DNA from: Acytostelium subglobosum LB1
Taxonomy: Eukaryota > Evosea > Eumycetozoa > Acytosteliales > Acytosteliaceae
Assembly: GCF_000787575.1 (NCBI RefSeq)
Contig: NW_012236515.1
Location: forward strand, 587,558 to 651,557
Direction of reading: 5' to 3'
DNA: 64,000 bases
Shown: piece by piece, positions 36,401 through 49,228 of the stretch
Position numbering within the stretch: the first letter of the stretch is position 1
How the letters are laid out: the number at the start of each line of letters is the position of its first letter
Notes under the pieces: generated by a model
The model's input: only the letters and a program-made list of their open reading frames with translations
The model's database searches: none
Told to the model about the DNA's origin: nothing
Position numbers and translations under genes: made by a program

Positions 36401-37479
36401 CTTGAGAGTGTGTCTGATGCTCTCATTCTTGATCGAGTTGAACTTGGGTAGGTCCTGGGAACTGGTACAAAGCTTGGGAACAACAAGTGCCATTAGTGCA
36501 GTCTGTCGCAGCTTACATATCGTTGTAAGACTTGTAATGAGTAGTATGATATTGGTACTGGTCCTTCCCAAATGGAAGTGGAGCAATGATGTTATGAACG
36601 GCAAGGTCAGTAAGGTGATCAGTCAGGTGATCATACGAGGTGGTAGTACTTACATGCTGTTGACATCATTGATGCTATCGAGGAGGATGTTCAAACAGAC
36701 AAGACCTTCCTTTTGAAGTGATGCTCGGTTGAGTAATGGATGTGTGTCGGGCACTTGATCAAGAGAGAACTCTGCGTCTGCACGACGTGATGATGATGGG
36801 TCGGGCATTGAGTAACACTGTACCAATATCTCCAGCATCTTGAATGTGTTTACCAACGTATCCTCATTCGCCATATTACCAGGCTTCAAAATGAACTCCC
36901 TCAACTCATTGAATGAGTTCCAAGCTTCCACTGACTCTGTTGAACCTCCATTATGTGCGCTATATTTGATTGATTTGATTAGAGTGAGTGATTGAACGAA
37001 TGATTGATTGATTGAATGAGCGAGTGATTAATCATACATGAATGATAGTGTAGACCTAATAAGGTTTGTAAAGCAAAGGATTGATCTCTTTGTGATTGTC
37101 GGACTCTGATCCATCAGATGTTTGAGTATATCTTTGCTCTTTGACAAGACTATTGATTGATTGATTAATTAATGATGATCGTCGATGAAGTTAGTATTGG
37201 CTCGATAACAAGGTGAATGGACATGACATGACATGATAACATACACTGAGGCATTTGTTTACATGTTGTCTCGATGAATGATATGATCTGCTTCTTGATC
37301 TGAGCAGTGCTGTCCAATGCGAATTGGATGAGACTGACGTAGTAGGCATTTAGCAGTGATTGATCACGATGAAACATCAGTTCGAATGCACTTGCTAGCA
37401 GGTCTACCTTTTCAGCATCGCTTGCTATCGATGCAGTATTTAGCAATGTTGTAACATCCTGATCAGTTGTGGTCGCCAT
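33495..37479 (-). CDS. sympk: Symplekin, cleavage/polyadenylation scaffold
   Basis: Exons 37479..37245, 37149..37038, 36959..36654, about 36563..36378, about 36305..35886 and about 35827..33495 give ~1200 residues. The N-terminus is a HEAT-repeat array (LLASAFELMFHRDQSLLNAY, QIKKQIISFIETTCKQMPQ, CLNILLDSINDVNS, VVPKLCTSSQDLPKF) of the symplekin/Pta1 type. A Pro/Gln-rich linker follows, then the symplekin C-terminal domain (QQLLGQHTLPANIMRTMIQS, PHLKQFIVDMMRDLVSKQIW, LWRGFLLCATKAKPESLSVI). Symplekin holds CPSF73/CPSF100 together in mRNA 3'-end processing. The exon 4 to 5 junction (36378/36305) did not phase cleanly by hand. Divergent from the PP2C gene. Confidence 0.88.
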
Positions 37480-37481
37480 CG

Positions 37482-37518
<37 letters not shown>

Positions 37519-38409
37519 ATATATATATATATATCTAATCTCTCTATATATATATATATCCACTGCACTCAGTCTATGTACATCATATGATTCGATCAGC
37601 TGGCTTGATTGATTGAATGAAATGAATGAATGAATGAAGACGAAGGTGTGTGTGTGAAGTTGCTAGACCTGAACTTTGATGAAGTATTGTCAGACAAGGC
37701 GCGAAAAAAAGATAGAATTACATGTAATATATATATTCAATTATTTATTTACCAATAATTTTTTAATATAATATTATCTCTTTCCAAAGAGTATACATTA
37801 ACGCCTATATATTCAAAAATAAAATAAATATTTAATTATTAATAATTAAAAATGAGATGATCAAATTTATTGTTTGGTTGTAAAAAAAATTTAAAGAGGA
37901 CAAGATCTCTTTCAAAGACTCAATCTGTTTTCTCCCTTTCTCTCTCTCTATCTTTGTGACAAACACACACTTTAGTCTATTTATATCATTAACACACTTC
38001 GCGAAACAGTTCACTCTTGCGCAAGACATCATCCATCTCATTCATTCATTCATTCTATCGATCACACTAGCGTTAACACTTTTTATTACAGATATATACT
38101 TTGTACAAAGATATATTGTTATTCAACAAACAAACAAAGATACAAACAAACATTGATTTGATTGCCCGCGCTATCAAATGATAAAGAGTCGTCACAAAGC
38201 AGTAGATATTTAGATAGTTAGTTAGATAGTTATATATATAGATTACATAGATTACATAGATTACATANNNNNNNNNNNNNNNNNNNNNNNNNNNNNNNNN
38301 NNNNNNNNNNNNNNNNNNNNNNNNNNNNNNNNNNNNNNNNNNNNNNNNNNNNNNNNNNNNNNNNNNNCATAGATTACATAGATTACATAGATTACATAGA
38401 TACACAACA
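37480..38409. promoter_or_regulatory. Divergent region between symplekin and PP2C with assembly gap
   Basis: 930 bp. Next to symplekin are a (TC)n tract (37489-37515) and (TA)n tracts (37520-37560). Next is a strongly A/T-rich segment (37720-37900). Next to PP2C is a 9-bp tandem repeat interrupted by the gap. No gene seen. Confidence 0.55.
38238..38402. repeat. 9-bp minisatellite (GATTACATA)n containing a 100-N gap
   Basis: Perfect GATTACATA units precede (38240-38267) and follow (38368-38400) a block of exactly 100 N (38268-38367). Identical phase-compatible repeats on both sides show the gap lies inside the array. A round 100 is a placeholder, so true length is unknown. It ends about 10 bp before the PP2C start codon, so it is probably in the PP2C 5' UTR. 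Confidence 0.9.
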
Positions 38410-39738
38410 ATGACCACCACCGAGAACTCAAACAACACTCCAGTTGATACTCAACAGCAACAGCAGCCTGCCAATGGCGAAACGACTACGACTAGCAGCG
38501 GCACTACTTCAAATGAGCAGCCTTCAACACCATTGACAAGCAGCACCAATAGCAACTCTGGTGAGACAAACCAGGCTGTCAAGTACACCGCTGTCAAGGA
38601 TGTCGGATGCTCCGTCGAGAAGAACCCTCGCTACAGACGCACCATGGAGGACGAGCACATCATCATCGACAACTTTGGAGACGATCCAAAACAAGCCTAC
38701 TTTGCCGTCTACGACGGTCATGGAGGTCGTGGCGCTGTTGAATTCACAGCCAAGACACTGCACAAGGTACGCAGCCAACACCCCCAAACGATGAGTAGGA
38801 GATGGATGGATTGATGGATGGATGGATGATGTTTGTTTGTTTGATTGTTTGATTGATTGATCGTTGAGCGTGATGATCACTAACACTGTGTCACTCTGGC
38901 ACACACTCATAGAACTTGTTGCTCGAGTTGAGCAAGGAAGGAGATGTACTCGATCATATTAAGACCAGTTACTTGACGACCGACAAGCAGATGACAGATG
39001 AACCAATACAGTATTCTGGCACTACCACCGTCACAGCCTTGATTCGTGTGAATGCCAACAACGAGAGAATGCTCTACATTGCCAATGCTGGTGATGCCCG
39101 TGCTGTCATTGCGTAAGTCCTACCAATATCATACCATACCATTCCTTGCAATGTTCATTCAATCACTGACTCATTCAACATTGCAACAGCCAAAACGGAG
39201 TTGCTGAGCGATTGTCACATGATCACAAGGGATCGGACTCAAAGGAGGTTCAGCGCATTATAGAAGCAGGTGGATTTGTAGTTAACAACCGTGTCAATGG
39301 CATGTTGGCTGTCACCAGATCACTCGGCGATCACTCCATGAAGGAGTACGTCGTCGGTGAGCCATTCATGCGCACTGTCCAGTTGGACTCTACCTATACA
39401 CACTTGATCTTGGCCTGTGATGGTGTAAGTATCCATCTATATCTTGGGTGCGCACCAGCGTCAATGAATGATCATTAGACTGACCACCTCAACCAACAAA
39501 CAAACAAACAGCTGTGGGATGTCATTAGCGATCAAGAAGCAATCGATCTGATTATCAATGAGACTGACGCACAGAAGATGAGTGATAGGCTGTTGACCCA
39601 AGCTTTGAAAAAGGGTAGCACTGACAATATTAGTATTCTGGTATGTGACATCGTCAATCCTGCTTGGCACCTTGGGCCATGACTTGTCCATCATCACTAA
39701 CACATTCAATCAATCAATGACAGGTCATTATCTTGTAA
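38410..39738 (+). CDS. PP2C-family (PPM) protein phosphatase
   Basis: Exons 38410..38766, 38913..39112, 39190..39424, 39512..39640 and a 15-nt last exon 39724..39738 give 311 residues. After a ~55-residue Gln/Thr/Ser leader the PPM fold shows all metal-binding motifs: RRTMEDEH, YFAVYDGHGGRGA, SGTTTVTALI, YIANAGDARAVIA, LSHDHKGSDSKEVQRI, MLAVTRSLGDHSMKEYVV, LILACDGLWDVISDQEA and KKGSTDNISILVIIL. It should be an Mn2+/Mg2+-dependent Ser/Thr phosphatase of the small PP2C class. The catalytic residues are complete. The last exon supplies only VIIL and the stop. Confidence 0.95.
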
Positions 39739-40060
39739 GATATATTCGAGCTTATACTACTCCATGCATCACTCTACATTGATTGATCAATGTGGAGTGG
39801 AGGAGTAGGAGGAAGAAGAGGAGCAGCCAACCAATCACACATCCATCAGCAGCAATCACAACTACAACCAAACAACAACAACAACTACAACATCATCCAT
39901 CCATCAACATCAAACATTAACAGTTCAGCAGCCATCAACAACATCTTCAAACATCATCATCACTTTTGAATAAACTGTCTGCCGTAAGGGTTCAAGAGTG
40001 TATTTCCATGTCGTCCATGTCTATGTCCATGTCCAGTCACATGATTCATTCATTGGTTGA
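39739..40060. other. Convergent intergenic region
   Basis: 322 bp between the stops of PP2C and PCID2. It has CAACAACAAC and CATCAT repeats and CATGTCCATGTC units. Nothing gene-like. Confidence 0.5.
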
Positions 40061-41543
40061 CTATTTCCAGAATGCAGGGAATGGGTTTGTTGGACTAAGT
40101 ACCAGTCCAACCTTATGACTGATGTATCCCTTGATGTATCCATTGTAGATCAGGTTGGAAATGATGCACTCTGCCTCGTCCACATCAACAGTTTCATTCT
40201 CTGCCCACTTGAGCGCTGTTACAAAGTGACCAATCGGTACACGTGCATTGCCATTGATCAAGTATCTTTGAAAGGGTATGTCAGTGCTTGGCCAACAACC
40301 TCCACGCATCATTAGTCAACTACTACTACTACTTACATCTTCTTGAATAGATTTCTGTACACGATGTTCTTTAACTTCTCAATGATGAGGTAAATACCTT
40401 TCTGGATGAAGTAGTTCTGGTTGGAGGACAGACACTCATTGAACTGTTTGATGTCGCCTGTCTTCATTCCCTTGACAATTCCAACGAATTGATGTAGACC
40501 ATGCTTAATCAACAATGATTGCTTGGGGAATATACACTGCGACAATTGCATTGGTATCAAGTATAACAGTATCAGGCTTGATGGGTTGATTGATTAGTTG
40601 GGAGGGAGAGTCAGTGGACCGAATGATCAATGTTCCATCCACCATGGTGTAGTTAATCATACCGCTTGTTCTTCTGGTTATCTGATGGACATTGATTGAA
40701 TGAGAAGAGGAGGAACTCGCGAGCTTTGACAAAGTCGCCGTCAAAGGCTGCGAGACGTCCGACAAAGAATCGATATGTGATGCATTGTTTGATGGGATAG
40801 GTGTCCAGTGCGGGGTAGAGCTTGCTCTCAATCGTCTTGGTCAAGTTCTTGCACAGTTTCAGATTGTTCAGCTTGAAGTAGATCTGGAACAGCTGATTGA
40901 CGATGCCCATTGCCGCTCGCTTCTTTGACAGCTCGAGGTCGGTGGCACGATCCGCGCCCGAACTTTGAAAGCATCGATTGAGCAGACGTGACGCCTCCTC
41001 GAATGGGTCGATCTTGCGTTCGCTGCTGCCGCCACTGCCGGGCGTTGTTGTCGTCGTCGATGATGAAGGCGCCGCATTGACCAGCTTGGCCATTATCCTG
41101 ATGTTGTAGGTCAGCTTCCACATGACGGGCGTCGACCACACCTCAAACACCTTGAGGAATGCCGTGATGGCGTCGGAGAGATGTTTGAAGGCGTCGGTGT
41201 AGCGGCCGTCAAAGATGGAGGAGACGGCGCGCAGACGCGACACGGTCATCTCGTGGTAGGATCTGCGCGTCTCGGCGTCGAGCGCCAGATGCATCTTGTT
41301 CTGCACGAATGAGTCGAGGTCGACGGTGCGCTTGATCACATTGTCCATCTTCTTGAGCAAGCTCATTTTGTTATTGAACGCTATCTCTTGTTGTGTTGTC
41401 CTACTATGCATTGATGGCACCGTTGACTCGTGCTCTATTGTCAATGAGATTATCTCACTTAATGATAAATGGTCAGCCATCAATTGACCATTCTCCCTAT
41501 TGATACTATCGGCTAGCTGTGTTAGATGTGTATTTAGTTCCAT
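40061..41543 (-). CDS. pcid2: PCI-domain protein PCID2 (TREX-2 subunit)
   Basis: Exons 41543..40663, 40576..40337 and 40265..40061 give 441 residues. N-terminal TPR-like helices (EVWSTPVMWKLTYNIRIMAK, AASRLLNRCF-like EASRLLNRCFQSS, KKRAAMGIVNQLFQIYFKLN, YRFFVGRLAAFDGDFVKARE) lead into RLILLYLIPMQLSQCIFPKQ and the PCI winged helix (FVTALKWAENETVDVDEAEC, IISNLIYNGYIKGYISHK) with the C-terminal VLSPTNPFPAF. This matches PCID2/Thp1, which with Sac3/GANP forms TREX-2 and couples transcription to mRNA export at nuclear pores. A Ser/Thr-rich insert (~residues 163-180) is species-specific. Confidence 0.92.
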
Positions 41544-42376
41544 CTATTATCCATATGTATTGTATGTTATGTATAAGTATATATATTTTGAGTTAAGTAT
41601 GAACTGACACTAATTCATTCATTCATTCAATGTCAGTTTCATCGACTTCAAGTCACCAAGCTCAAGTGTGAAGTTGAAAACCACATCTCACACAAACACA
41701 ACTCATTATCTCGCAACATGGAACAACTACAATGAATAAGTTTGGACCCAGAACAATCAATCCAATCAATAATTACAATGTCCATCTACTTTAAAGATTG
41801 ATTGAATCAATGTGGTATGTTCTTAAATGTTAAAAACACACATTATTTAAAAGGATCTGATCTTGAAAGGTTCGTCACTCATTAACTCATCAATCAATGT
41901 CATCAATTATTATTATTCCAATAAAGACAACAATGTTATATTTATAAATAATAATAGATTGATTGATTGAATGATTGTTTGATGGGCTCACCCAAAGGTA
42001 GTGTAGACCCCACACTTAGATTTATTGATAATGACAATCACACCCCACCCATAACAATTTGCCAAGTTTAGTGTTTTGTTTGATTCTAACTGTGTCGTGT
42101 TTGTGTGGGATCAAATCCCTTCTTCTCTCTTCTGGATGGATTGATTTATATGTGTGTGTGTTTGAGCGCGTTATACATCGAGGATAGAGATAGACATTGT
42201 GTCATACTACTTAATACTACTACCACTACAATACCCCCCAAATCAATCAATCAATCACTATCAATCAATCAATCAATCACAATCAATCAACTTATCTCAA
42301 CTCAATCAAAAATATAAATATACATAAAACATACTTTAAACAAACATAATAAGCATAATAAGCATAATAATATAAG
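41544..42376. promoter_or_regulatory. Divergent region between pcid2 and the LRR-phosphatase gene
   Basis: 833 bp between head-to-head genes. It is A/T-rich with CAATCAATC runs at 42240-42300 and repeated AAGCATAATAAG words just before the LRR-phosphatase start. No gene seen. Confidence 0.5.
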
Positions 42377-44550
42377 ATGTTGAAGAGATTCTTGTCATTG
42401 CGGTCATCCCGCGTCAGTACTGGAAAGGGTGACACGCATAGACAAAAGTCCTCAACGATACAGGTGGTGGAGGATACTTCGACGAAACAGCATCAGCAGC
42501 AACATCAACAGAGACAGGGACAGGCACATTTCGAGAACAATCCATCAATGATAGATTATCAATGCACAGAGAAGGCCGCACTGATGAATCGGTACAATCT
42601 CACAGAGTTGCCATTATGTCTGTTCGTGGGCACTGATCCTGCGCCCCAAGACATGCAGCTGGCGCACTCAATCGACACATCGACCACAACTACAACGACA
42701 ACAACGGCGGCAGTGTCAACAGCACCACTGTCGCCACCCGTCTCACCAAAGAAGAGCAGCGACGAGCTGCCGCAGCAGGATGGCGCGCCAAAGTCCCCGC
42801 GCTTGCCACCTCAATCACCACCCAGCAACAAGATAACGGTGGCCATTCAGGCCCCTCCCACTCTGTACTACAACACCTACCTGACCATCTTGATACTGGA
42901 CACCAACAAGATAACAGTCATCCCGAGGACAATCACACTGTTTCCCAATCTGATCGAGTTGTCCATCTCGTCCAACTTGCTCACGGACATTCCCGAATAC
43001 TTATGCGAGCTCACCATGTTGCAGTCGTTGCGCATTGGCCAGAACCCTTTCCCCTCATTCCCCCTCAACGTCTGCAAGCTGACGAGCCTCACCGAGCTCT
43101 ACTTTGAATCCAACAACATCGACACACTCCCGCAAGACATACTTCACCTCACCAGACTCAAGGTGCTCTCGCTCGAAGAGAACCGATTCACATCGATACC
43201 CGAGTATCTGCCGGCGACGATCGAGCGCCTCAACCTGTCTGGCAACGACATATCATTCATCGAGTCGGGCACGCTGCCCATGTCGCTGCTCACCAATCTG
43301 ACCGTGCTCAACCTGTCGGAGAACCAGCTGACCAAGATCGACGACTCGTTCGTCCTCCTCTCCAACCTCAAGACACTGTTGCTCGATTGCAACATGATCA
43401 CACACCTGCCGGGCAACGTCGTCCAGGGCTGGCAGGCGCTGTCGTCGCTCAACATCCCCCATAACGAGCTGACGACGCTGCCGGCCGAGATAGCATTCCT
43501 GCCCAACCTGTCCGTGCTGGACGTGCGCGGCAACTGCTTCGAGCACACCAAGTCGGCGCCCGCCGAGGTCTCCTCCACCAGTGCATTCAAGCTGGAGGAC
43601 TTCATCTCGGACAAGGAATCATTCAATCTTCTCAAGCTCACATCTGACCTCAACAGTCATCTGGCATCGACAAGCGATGAGTTTGGAGGCGATAACAGTG
43701 CAGGAGCAGGAGCAGGTGGCGACAACAGCAGCACAACAACCACAGGTGCCCTGTCTACGACAGCAGCGGCGCCACGCATTAACGTTCAGATTGGCGGAGG
43801 CATTGGCAGTCAGATGTCAGCGCCACTAATCTTTTGGCAGTCGATAAGTGCCGACCAGATCATCGATGGCGTCTTCCTCGGTTGTAAAGAAAGCGCCACA
43901 AACAAGCGATTCCTTCTAGATAACAACATCACTCATATATTGACCGTGGCTCATTTCAAACCATTGTATCCAAAGGTAAATATATGTCAAGGCAACAGGT
44001 ATACCATGGATGATGGACAATACTAACACAGACATACATGGCATAGTTATTCAAGTATAAGGTGATTGATATTGACGATGTGGACTACGAGAATATAGCA
44101 ATGTACTTTAATGAGATGAATGAGTTTATTGATGAAGCAGTGGCCACTGGCGGTGTCTTGATACACTGTCGCGCAGGTGTTTCCAGGTCAGCAACTGCAA
44201 CTATGGCGTAAGTCCAATCAATCAATCAACCAACCAACCAATCGATCATAATGGAGCCAAGGACTAACATTGGGCCACCATCAATCAATCAATCATATAG
44301 CTACATAATGTATAAACAGAAGTTAAGCTTTGATGAAGCATTCAGTATAACTGCAAAGGGAAGACCAAGAATATGTCCAAACAATGGATTCGTTGCTCAA
44401 CTGAAAGAATATGGCATTGAGCTGGCGTCCAAACAACATCAACAACAGCAACAGCAATCACCAACACAAACACATACGCAGGTCGAACATATTGAAGTAG
44501 TGACGCCAACATTGGTGGTCGAGCCAGTGCTGCTACAGCTGCCGCAATAA
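42377..44550 (+). CDS. LRR dual-specificity phosphatase (MPL family)
   Basis: Exons 42377..43975, 44047..44207 and 44301..44550 give 669 residues. Residues ~160-385 hold about nine leucine-rich repeats (LTILILDTNKITVIPRTITL, LIELSISSNLLTDIPEYLCE, LKVLSLEENRFTSIPEYL, LSVLDVRGNCFE). A Gly/Ala/Thr linker follows. Residues ~495-640 are a dual-specificity phosphatase with the general acid Asp in VIDIDDVDYENI and the P-loop VLIHCRAGVSRSATATMAYI, so catalysis should be intact. A Gln-rich tail ends the protein. LRR plus DUSP is the architecture of dictyostelid MPL phosphatases (Mpl1-3), which act on ERK in chemotaxis signalling; which of the three is not decidable. Confidence 0.94.
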
Positions 44551-44721
44551 ATAGAATGCCCCTCTATTTGCTCGACGTGACAAGACTTGGATTGAAAGGA
44601 TGTTTGGATTGAATGGATGGATGTATATAGGTACATGAAGGCGATTTATTTACAGCAAATTGTACATTGGCTACAGACAGTTGAGTCCGCCAATCAACTA
44701 GGTCACTTGTCAATCGATCAA

Positions 44722-46491
44722 TCAATGACCAAGTGTGATCAGTGACTTTGCAACCTCATCCTCCCTCGAACGACAACGCAGTTTGGAGAACTGGAAGTTC
44801 ATCTGCGATGTGGGCGTCATTGGAGCAATGACCTGTGAAGATGGTGTGGAGGAACAGGATGAGGATGAGTATGAGAGGGATGATGGCGACGAGGGCACCA
44901 CCGACAGAGGTGGGAACGACACTCTTGGACTGCATGGGGTGGAGGTTGGTGTGTTGGGTATCTTGTAGACCCATTGGATATCGGTGTTGTTGGTGGCTGC
45001 ACTGGTCGTTGTGGAGCGGAATGATACAGCATTGGGCGACAGCGGCATTGGCAGTGAGCTCTTGCTTCTGGGTGATGATGAGTGTGAGCCTGGCACCAAG
45101 ATGTCGGACATGTTGTTGTTGGACTCGACCAAGGTGTCGATCCTGGACTTGCTCGAGCCGTCCTCCATCTGGGGCGATGACAGTGGATGCAGCTTGCTAA
45201 GCGAGATCGAACGGCTGTATGGCCAGATGGGTGGTGATTGAGTGTTGATGGTGAGCGACAGTGGCTTTCTCGTCTTGGGCTTGAAGCTGTCCTGCAGCGG
45301 GCTCAGGTTGGGAGTGGATAGGGTGCTGTGCGACAGCAGAGAGATTGGTGATGAGAGAGACGATGAAGTAGTGGGCGTCGATGGCATGCTCATTGCCAGT
45401 TTCTTGGGCATGTTCAGGATCAGGTCCTCCTTGACCCTGTCACCCTTGCGCTCGTGCTTGGCAATGTGGCGCGAGAAATTGGTCAACATCCTCAGGTTGC
45501 AGCCCTCGAAGAAGCACAGGTATTTGCCTTGGCTGTCCTGACGGAACACGTTGAGACCATATGTGATCATCTGATTACGCAGTTGTACTCCACGCTGTGA
45601 TGGCTTCATGGGAGTTGTGAACTCCTCGTCCTCTTGCTCCTCCATCAGTATGCCCTTGGACTCGTCGGCTTCGGCGTCCAGACGTCTGTGCCAGCGCAGA
45701 TGTGATGACAAGTTGCCCTTGTTGCCCTTGATCGTCTTGTTACATGTCTCGTATGGGCAGCTATATGTGCCGTCTGTGTTCTGCTTGACTTGCTCGCTGC
45801 GCATCTTGTAGTCCAGTGCGGGGAATGGACGACCAGGTGTGCCAGGGTTAGACTTTGGTGATTGAGTGGGTGTGGACGATGCCGAACCGGCCACCTTGGG
45901 CTTGCTCGGGCTGGTGGCCGCACCACTGTTTCCAAACTGTGGACGATCATTCAATGAGAAAAGGTCGGGTCTTGGCTTTGCCCTGGCCGACATCTCATCG
46001 AATTGACTGTGGAAGTGGAAGGAGTTGATGTGAGGAATGAATGGGCCGCCGTCCTCGTCGTCAAAGTCGTCGCCCTCATACTCCTCGTCACTCAGAGGTG
46101 CCTCATCCGAGAGATCATCCTCCCAATTGTCTGCCACGCGTTGATCCAGACGACCCTCGACATTCGAAGGTGATTTATCAGAGTGGCGGGATGGGCACAT
46201 GTGGTCGGCATGGTTGTGGTTGTGGCTGGCATTGGAGTTGGCATGTTGGTTGTGTCTGGATGGATGCAACAGCTCAATATTATTGAGTAAAGATGGAGAG
46301 AATGATGTATGTGGCAATGGCAGGGAATCCTCGGTCTTGGATCTCTTCAAAGGTGACTTGTTCAAGTCGACAACAGGGTGGTCTCCGCCCTCCATTTGGT
46401 AATCCTCCTTTAGGCGCTTCAACATTGAATGAGTACATTGTTGATCATTGTTGGATGATGAATTAAGTAGCATATTCAGTTTATACTCCAT
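44722..46491 (-). CDS. Protein with two C2H2-type zinc fingers, unknown function
   Basis: A single exon of 589 residues from ATG 46491. Long Ser/His/Asn-rich and acidic segments (DDLSDEAPLSDEEYEGDDFD) surround two Zn-finger-like units: CPYETCNKTIKGNKGNLSSH plus LRWH at ~residues 242-266, and CFFEGCNLRMLTNFSRHIAK plus H at ~325-346. Both have Cys-x4-Cys-x(11-13)-His-x3-His spacing. The Ser/Pro-rich C-terminus contains many SP sites (SPISLL, TPNLSP, LSSPQME). A nuclear DNA-binding role is plausible. I do not recognise an orthologue outside dictyostelids. Confidence 0.78.
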   Translation of the reverse strand: MEYKLNMLLNSSSNNDQQCTHSMLKRLKEDYQMEGGDHPVVDLNKSPLKRSKTEDSLPLPHTSFSPSLLNNIELLHPSRHNQHANSNASHNHNHADHMCPSRHSDKSPSNVEGRLDQRVADNWEDDLSDEAPLSDEEYEGDDFDDEDGGPFIPHINSFHFHSQFDEMSARAKPRPDLFSLNDRPQFGNSGAATSPSKPKVAGSASSTPTQSPKSNPGTPGRPFPALDYKMRSEQVKQNTDGTYSCPYETCNKTIKGNKGNLSSHLRWHRRLDAEADESKGILMEEQEDEEFTTPMKPSQRGVQLRNQMITYGLNVFRQDSQGKYLCFFEGCNLRMLTNFSRHIAKHERKGDRVKEDLILNMPKKLAMSMPSTPTTSSSLSSPISLLSHSTLSTPNLSPLQDSFKPKTRKPLSLTINTQSPPIWPYSRSISLSKLHPLSSPQMEDGSSKSRIDTLVESNNNMSDILVPGSHSSSPRSKSSLPMPLSPNAVSFRSTTTSAATNNTDIQWVYKIPNTPTSTPCSPRVSFPPLSVVPSSPSSLSYSSSSCSSTPSSQVIAPMTPTSQMNFQFSKLRCRSREDEVAKSLITLGH

Positions 46492-49084
46492 GGTTGGTTG
46501 GATACGGGATGGAATGGCTAGGGGATGGATATGGATTCGGATGGGAATGTCTGGGAATTAATTAATGGACTGGAATGGGATGGGTTAGGTTAGACTTGAT
46601 TGACTATCGTTGGACATGGAACATGTTGGATATGGACAAACAAACTCACATTATTGATTGGATTGGATTGGATGGATTCCAAGTTGGATGATTTATGATT
46701 GATGGATAATGGTACACCTTTGGTTGATTGATTGAGTGGGAGGTGGATATAGTAATGTTACTAATGATGTTACAACAAACAAATGAAATTGATCAATGAT
46801 TGATTGATGATTGAATGAATGAATAAATGAATGAATGATTGTGTAGTGAGAGTGTGTAAGTTATGTCTTTGGAAGAAAGTATTGGATCTTTGGACAATGG
46901 TGTGTCGACCTTGTTTCCGCTTAACTCATAGTTGTTGATGGCACTGCACGGGCAAGCATGGGCTTTGATTCGATATGGATAAGGATAAGGGCATGGGTCA
47001 TGGGCATGGATATGTATTTGGATAATATGGGCAACTGGGGATGGCACGACTAGGTATGTATATGGTAATGACCCAACAACAAACAAACGAACAAACAAAC
47101 AATCAAGATGGTGGAGCATTGGAGAGAGATTTAAATGAATTGGTGGCAAGGTCTGAGCAACAAGGCTGATCCGTCCGCAGATGTGTAACCATAGTTGGTG
47201 AGGTGAATGTGGATTACTTTGTCTGATGGCACTGGAGGCGATAGGGATATGCGTGTAAGGGTGTCTCTGTGTCTGTATGTTTGTGTGGATTGATGGATGG
47301 ATGTTGGATCAACAATGCAAAGCGTCGTGTCGTGGATGTATCCGAAGCCGCTAGAGCTATAAAGTAAGCTCAAGCTCAGCAGCTGAAACAAGATGTCATC
47401 AACCTGCCTGTATGTATGAATAAATGAATGAATGTCCTTTGATGTTCAGAAAGCATCCATCATCTTATGCCGGGGCAGGGGCGTCACTGGCCAGGCATGG
47501 CCCATGCCAACAGGGCTACATCAACAACAACAACAACAAAGCAAACTAGTAGGGTGTGCATGAGAGTTGATTGATTGTTTGATTGAATGAGTGAGTGAGT
47601 GTGTGTGATTGAGCGAGTGGATTGGATTGATGACACGGCCACTGCCATCATTTGGAGGAGGATATCGTCTTCCACAACGATCAATGATGATGCTTGGATG
47701 CGGGTGATGTGGTTGGGTGAGGGGGGCTGGTCATGTGATTCCATCCATCACACATTCCATTCACAGTCAAACTGTTAACAACAAAACAAACAACGATTGA
47801 GCAATCGTGTTGGAAGAAGTATCTTTTCATCTTGTTTCTTGTTCTTCGACTGCTCAATCAAAGGAGATGGTTGTTGCCCTGGAGGAGCTGAAAAGCTTAC
47901 CATGGTGATTGAAGACTGAGACGGGCAACGGGTCAACCTGCGCCACTCAGGTGAATGATGATATGCTACATGCATACATACACGAGTACTCCAAAGACAC
48001 TGATGGTTGTGGTGGTAGTGTGGTTGGGGCTTAACACACGAACTTGTCAACTACGACAAGGTACTATTTGTTGTTGTAATCAGGCATCCCTACACCAATA
48101 CACCACGATCTTGCGAGGAAGGATAGAATGATTTACCGTATCAATCATACATAATTAATTAATAACACAATTTAAGTTAAGGTGGAGGAATGGGGTGTGT
48201 GTCATTGTGAGAAGATGATGTTGGGTCATTATATCAATGAATGGCTAAATTACAAGTGTAGATGAGCAGGTGCTCCTGAAACAATCTCCTTGGTTGGCCT
48301 CTCACACACTATTTGTTATCACTTTGATTGTGATCAAAAAACACTCAAAGATCTGATGGTGCTTATGATGAGGTGTGTGGTCGAGTGAAAGAATGCAATC
48401 AATCATGTGATTGGAATAGAATGAATGAATGAAAATGGAAGGGTTGGGTGCCCAGACACATAACTTGATAAATGTATATCGTGTGTATTTGAGAACAGAT
48501 TGATGATGGTTTGGTTGGTAAAATATAACCTTGAGTAAAGTCAGTGTTGAGTGACCATTAACAATGGAGATGTGGAGTACCCTTCGCCACACTCTACTCC
48601 ACTCCACTCCACTCCATTCCATTCCAAACATACATCAAATCTATTACCCGAACAGAAAAAGAGACCATTGGTCGAGGTCTATTATATGGCCCACATATAG
48701 TGAACTTAGTTACATGTATAAAGAGTATGGTATGGAAGTGTGTGTTGATGTCATGGATGTGAAGTGATCAAATATAAGGTTTGAACAACATTGATAATGA
48801 TAATAATAATAATAATATATTATCACACATACTTTGTTAATTGATTGAGTGGTAGTGGACCTCTTTGGACCTTCCTTTTCCTTAAAGTGTAGATTCCTTG
48901 ATGCTATTATTACTCTAATAATTATTGATGGTGAAGTTGATTGATGATCAAGTATCTGGAAATAATATTACTAAAGTTAGAGTGAATGAATGGATGAAAT
49001 GGATTGATGCTGATGATGATGTATAAGTGTTATAATTGGGAATAAGTACTTGATGTCACTGATCCGATTCATTCATTCATTCAT

Positions 49085-49228
49085 TCACGGCGTGGAATGA
49101 GGAGGAGGTGGTGGTGGAGGTGTGGGTGAGGTCGCCCAACTCTTAACCGCGGACAGTACTGTCACATCATCATCAACAACAACAGCAGTGCCATCCGGTC
49201 CGTCAAAACAACAGCGGTAGCCAACACC
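49085..49228 (-). CDS. Possible terminal exon of an unannotated minus-strand gene
   Basis: After a good acceptor (CCTCCTCCAG, at 49229-49238) 47 codons stay open to a TGA at 49085. They are non-repetitive at first (GVGYRCCFDGPDG) and Pro-rich at the end (PPPPPPPHSTP). A minus-strand start exon with donor at 50320-50359 (MDTKVVEWCIAQQ) could belong to the same gene. At least one linking exon is missing, so this stays tentative. Confidence 0.3.
   Translation of the reverse strand, partial: GVGYRCCFDGPDGTAVVVDDDVTVLSAVKSWATSPTPPPPPPPHSTP

Noticed and set aside
38220-38402. GATTACATA array as a telomere-like or CRISPR repeat
   Set aside because: Units are adjacent with no spacers, and it sits internally beside a gene; a simple minisatellite.
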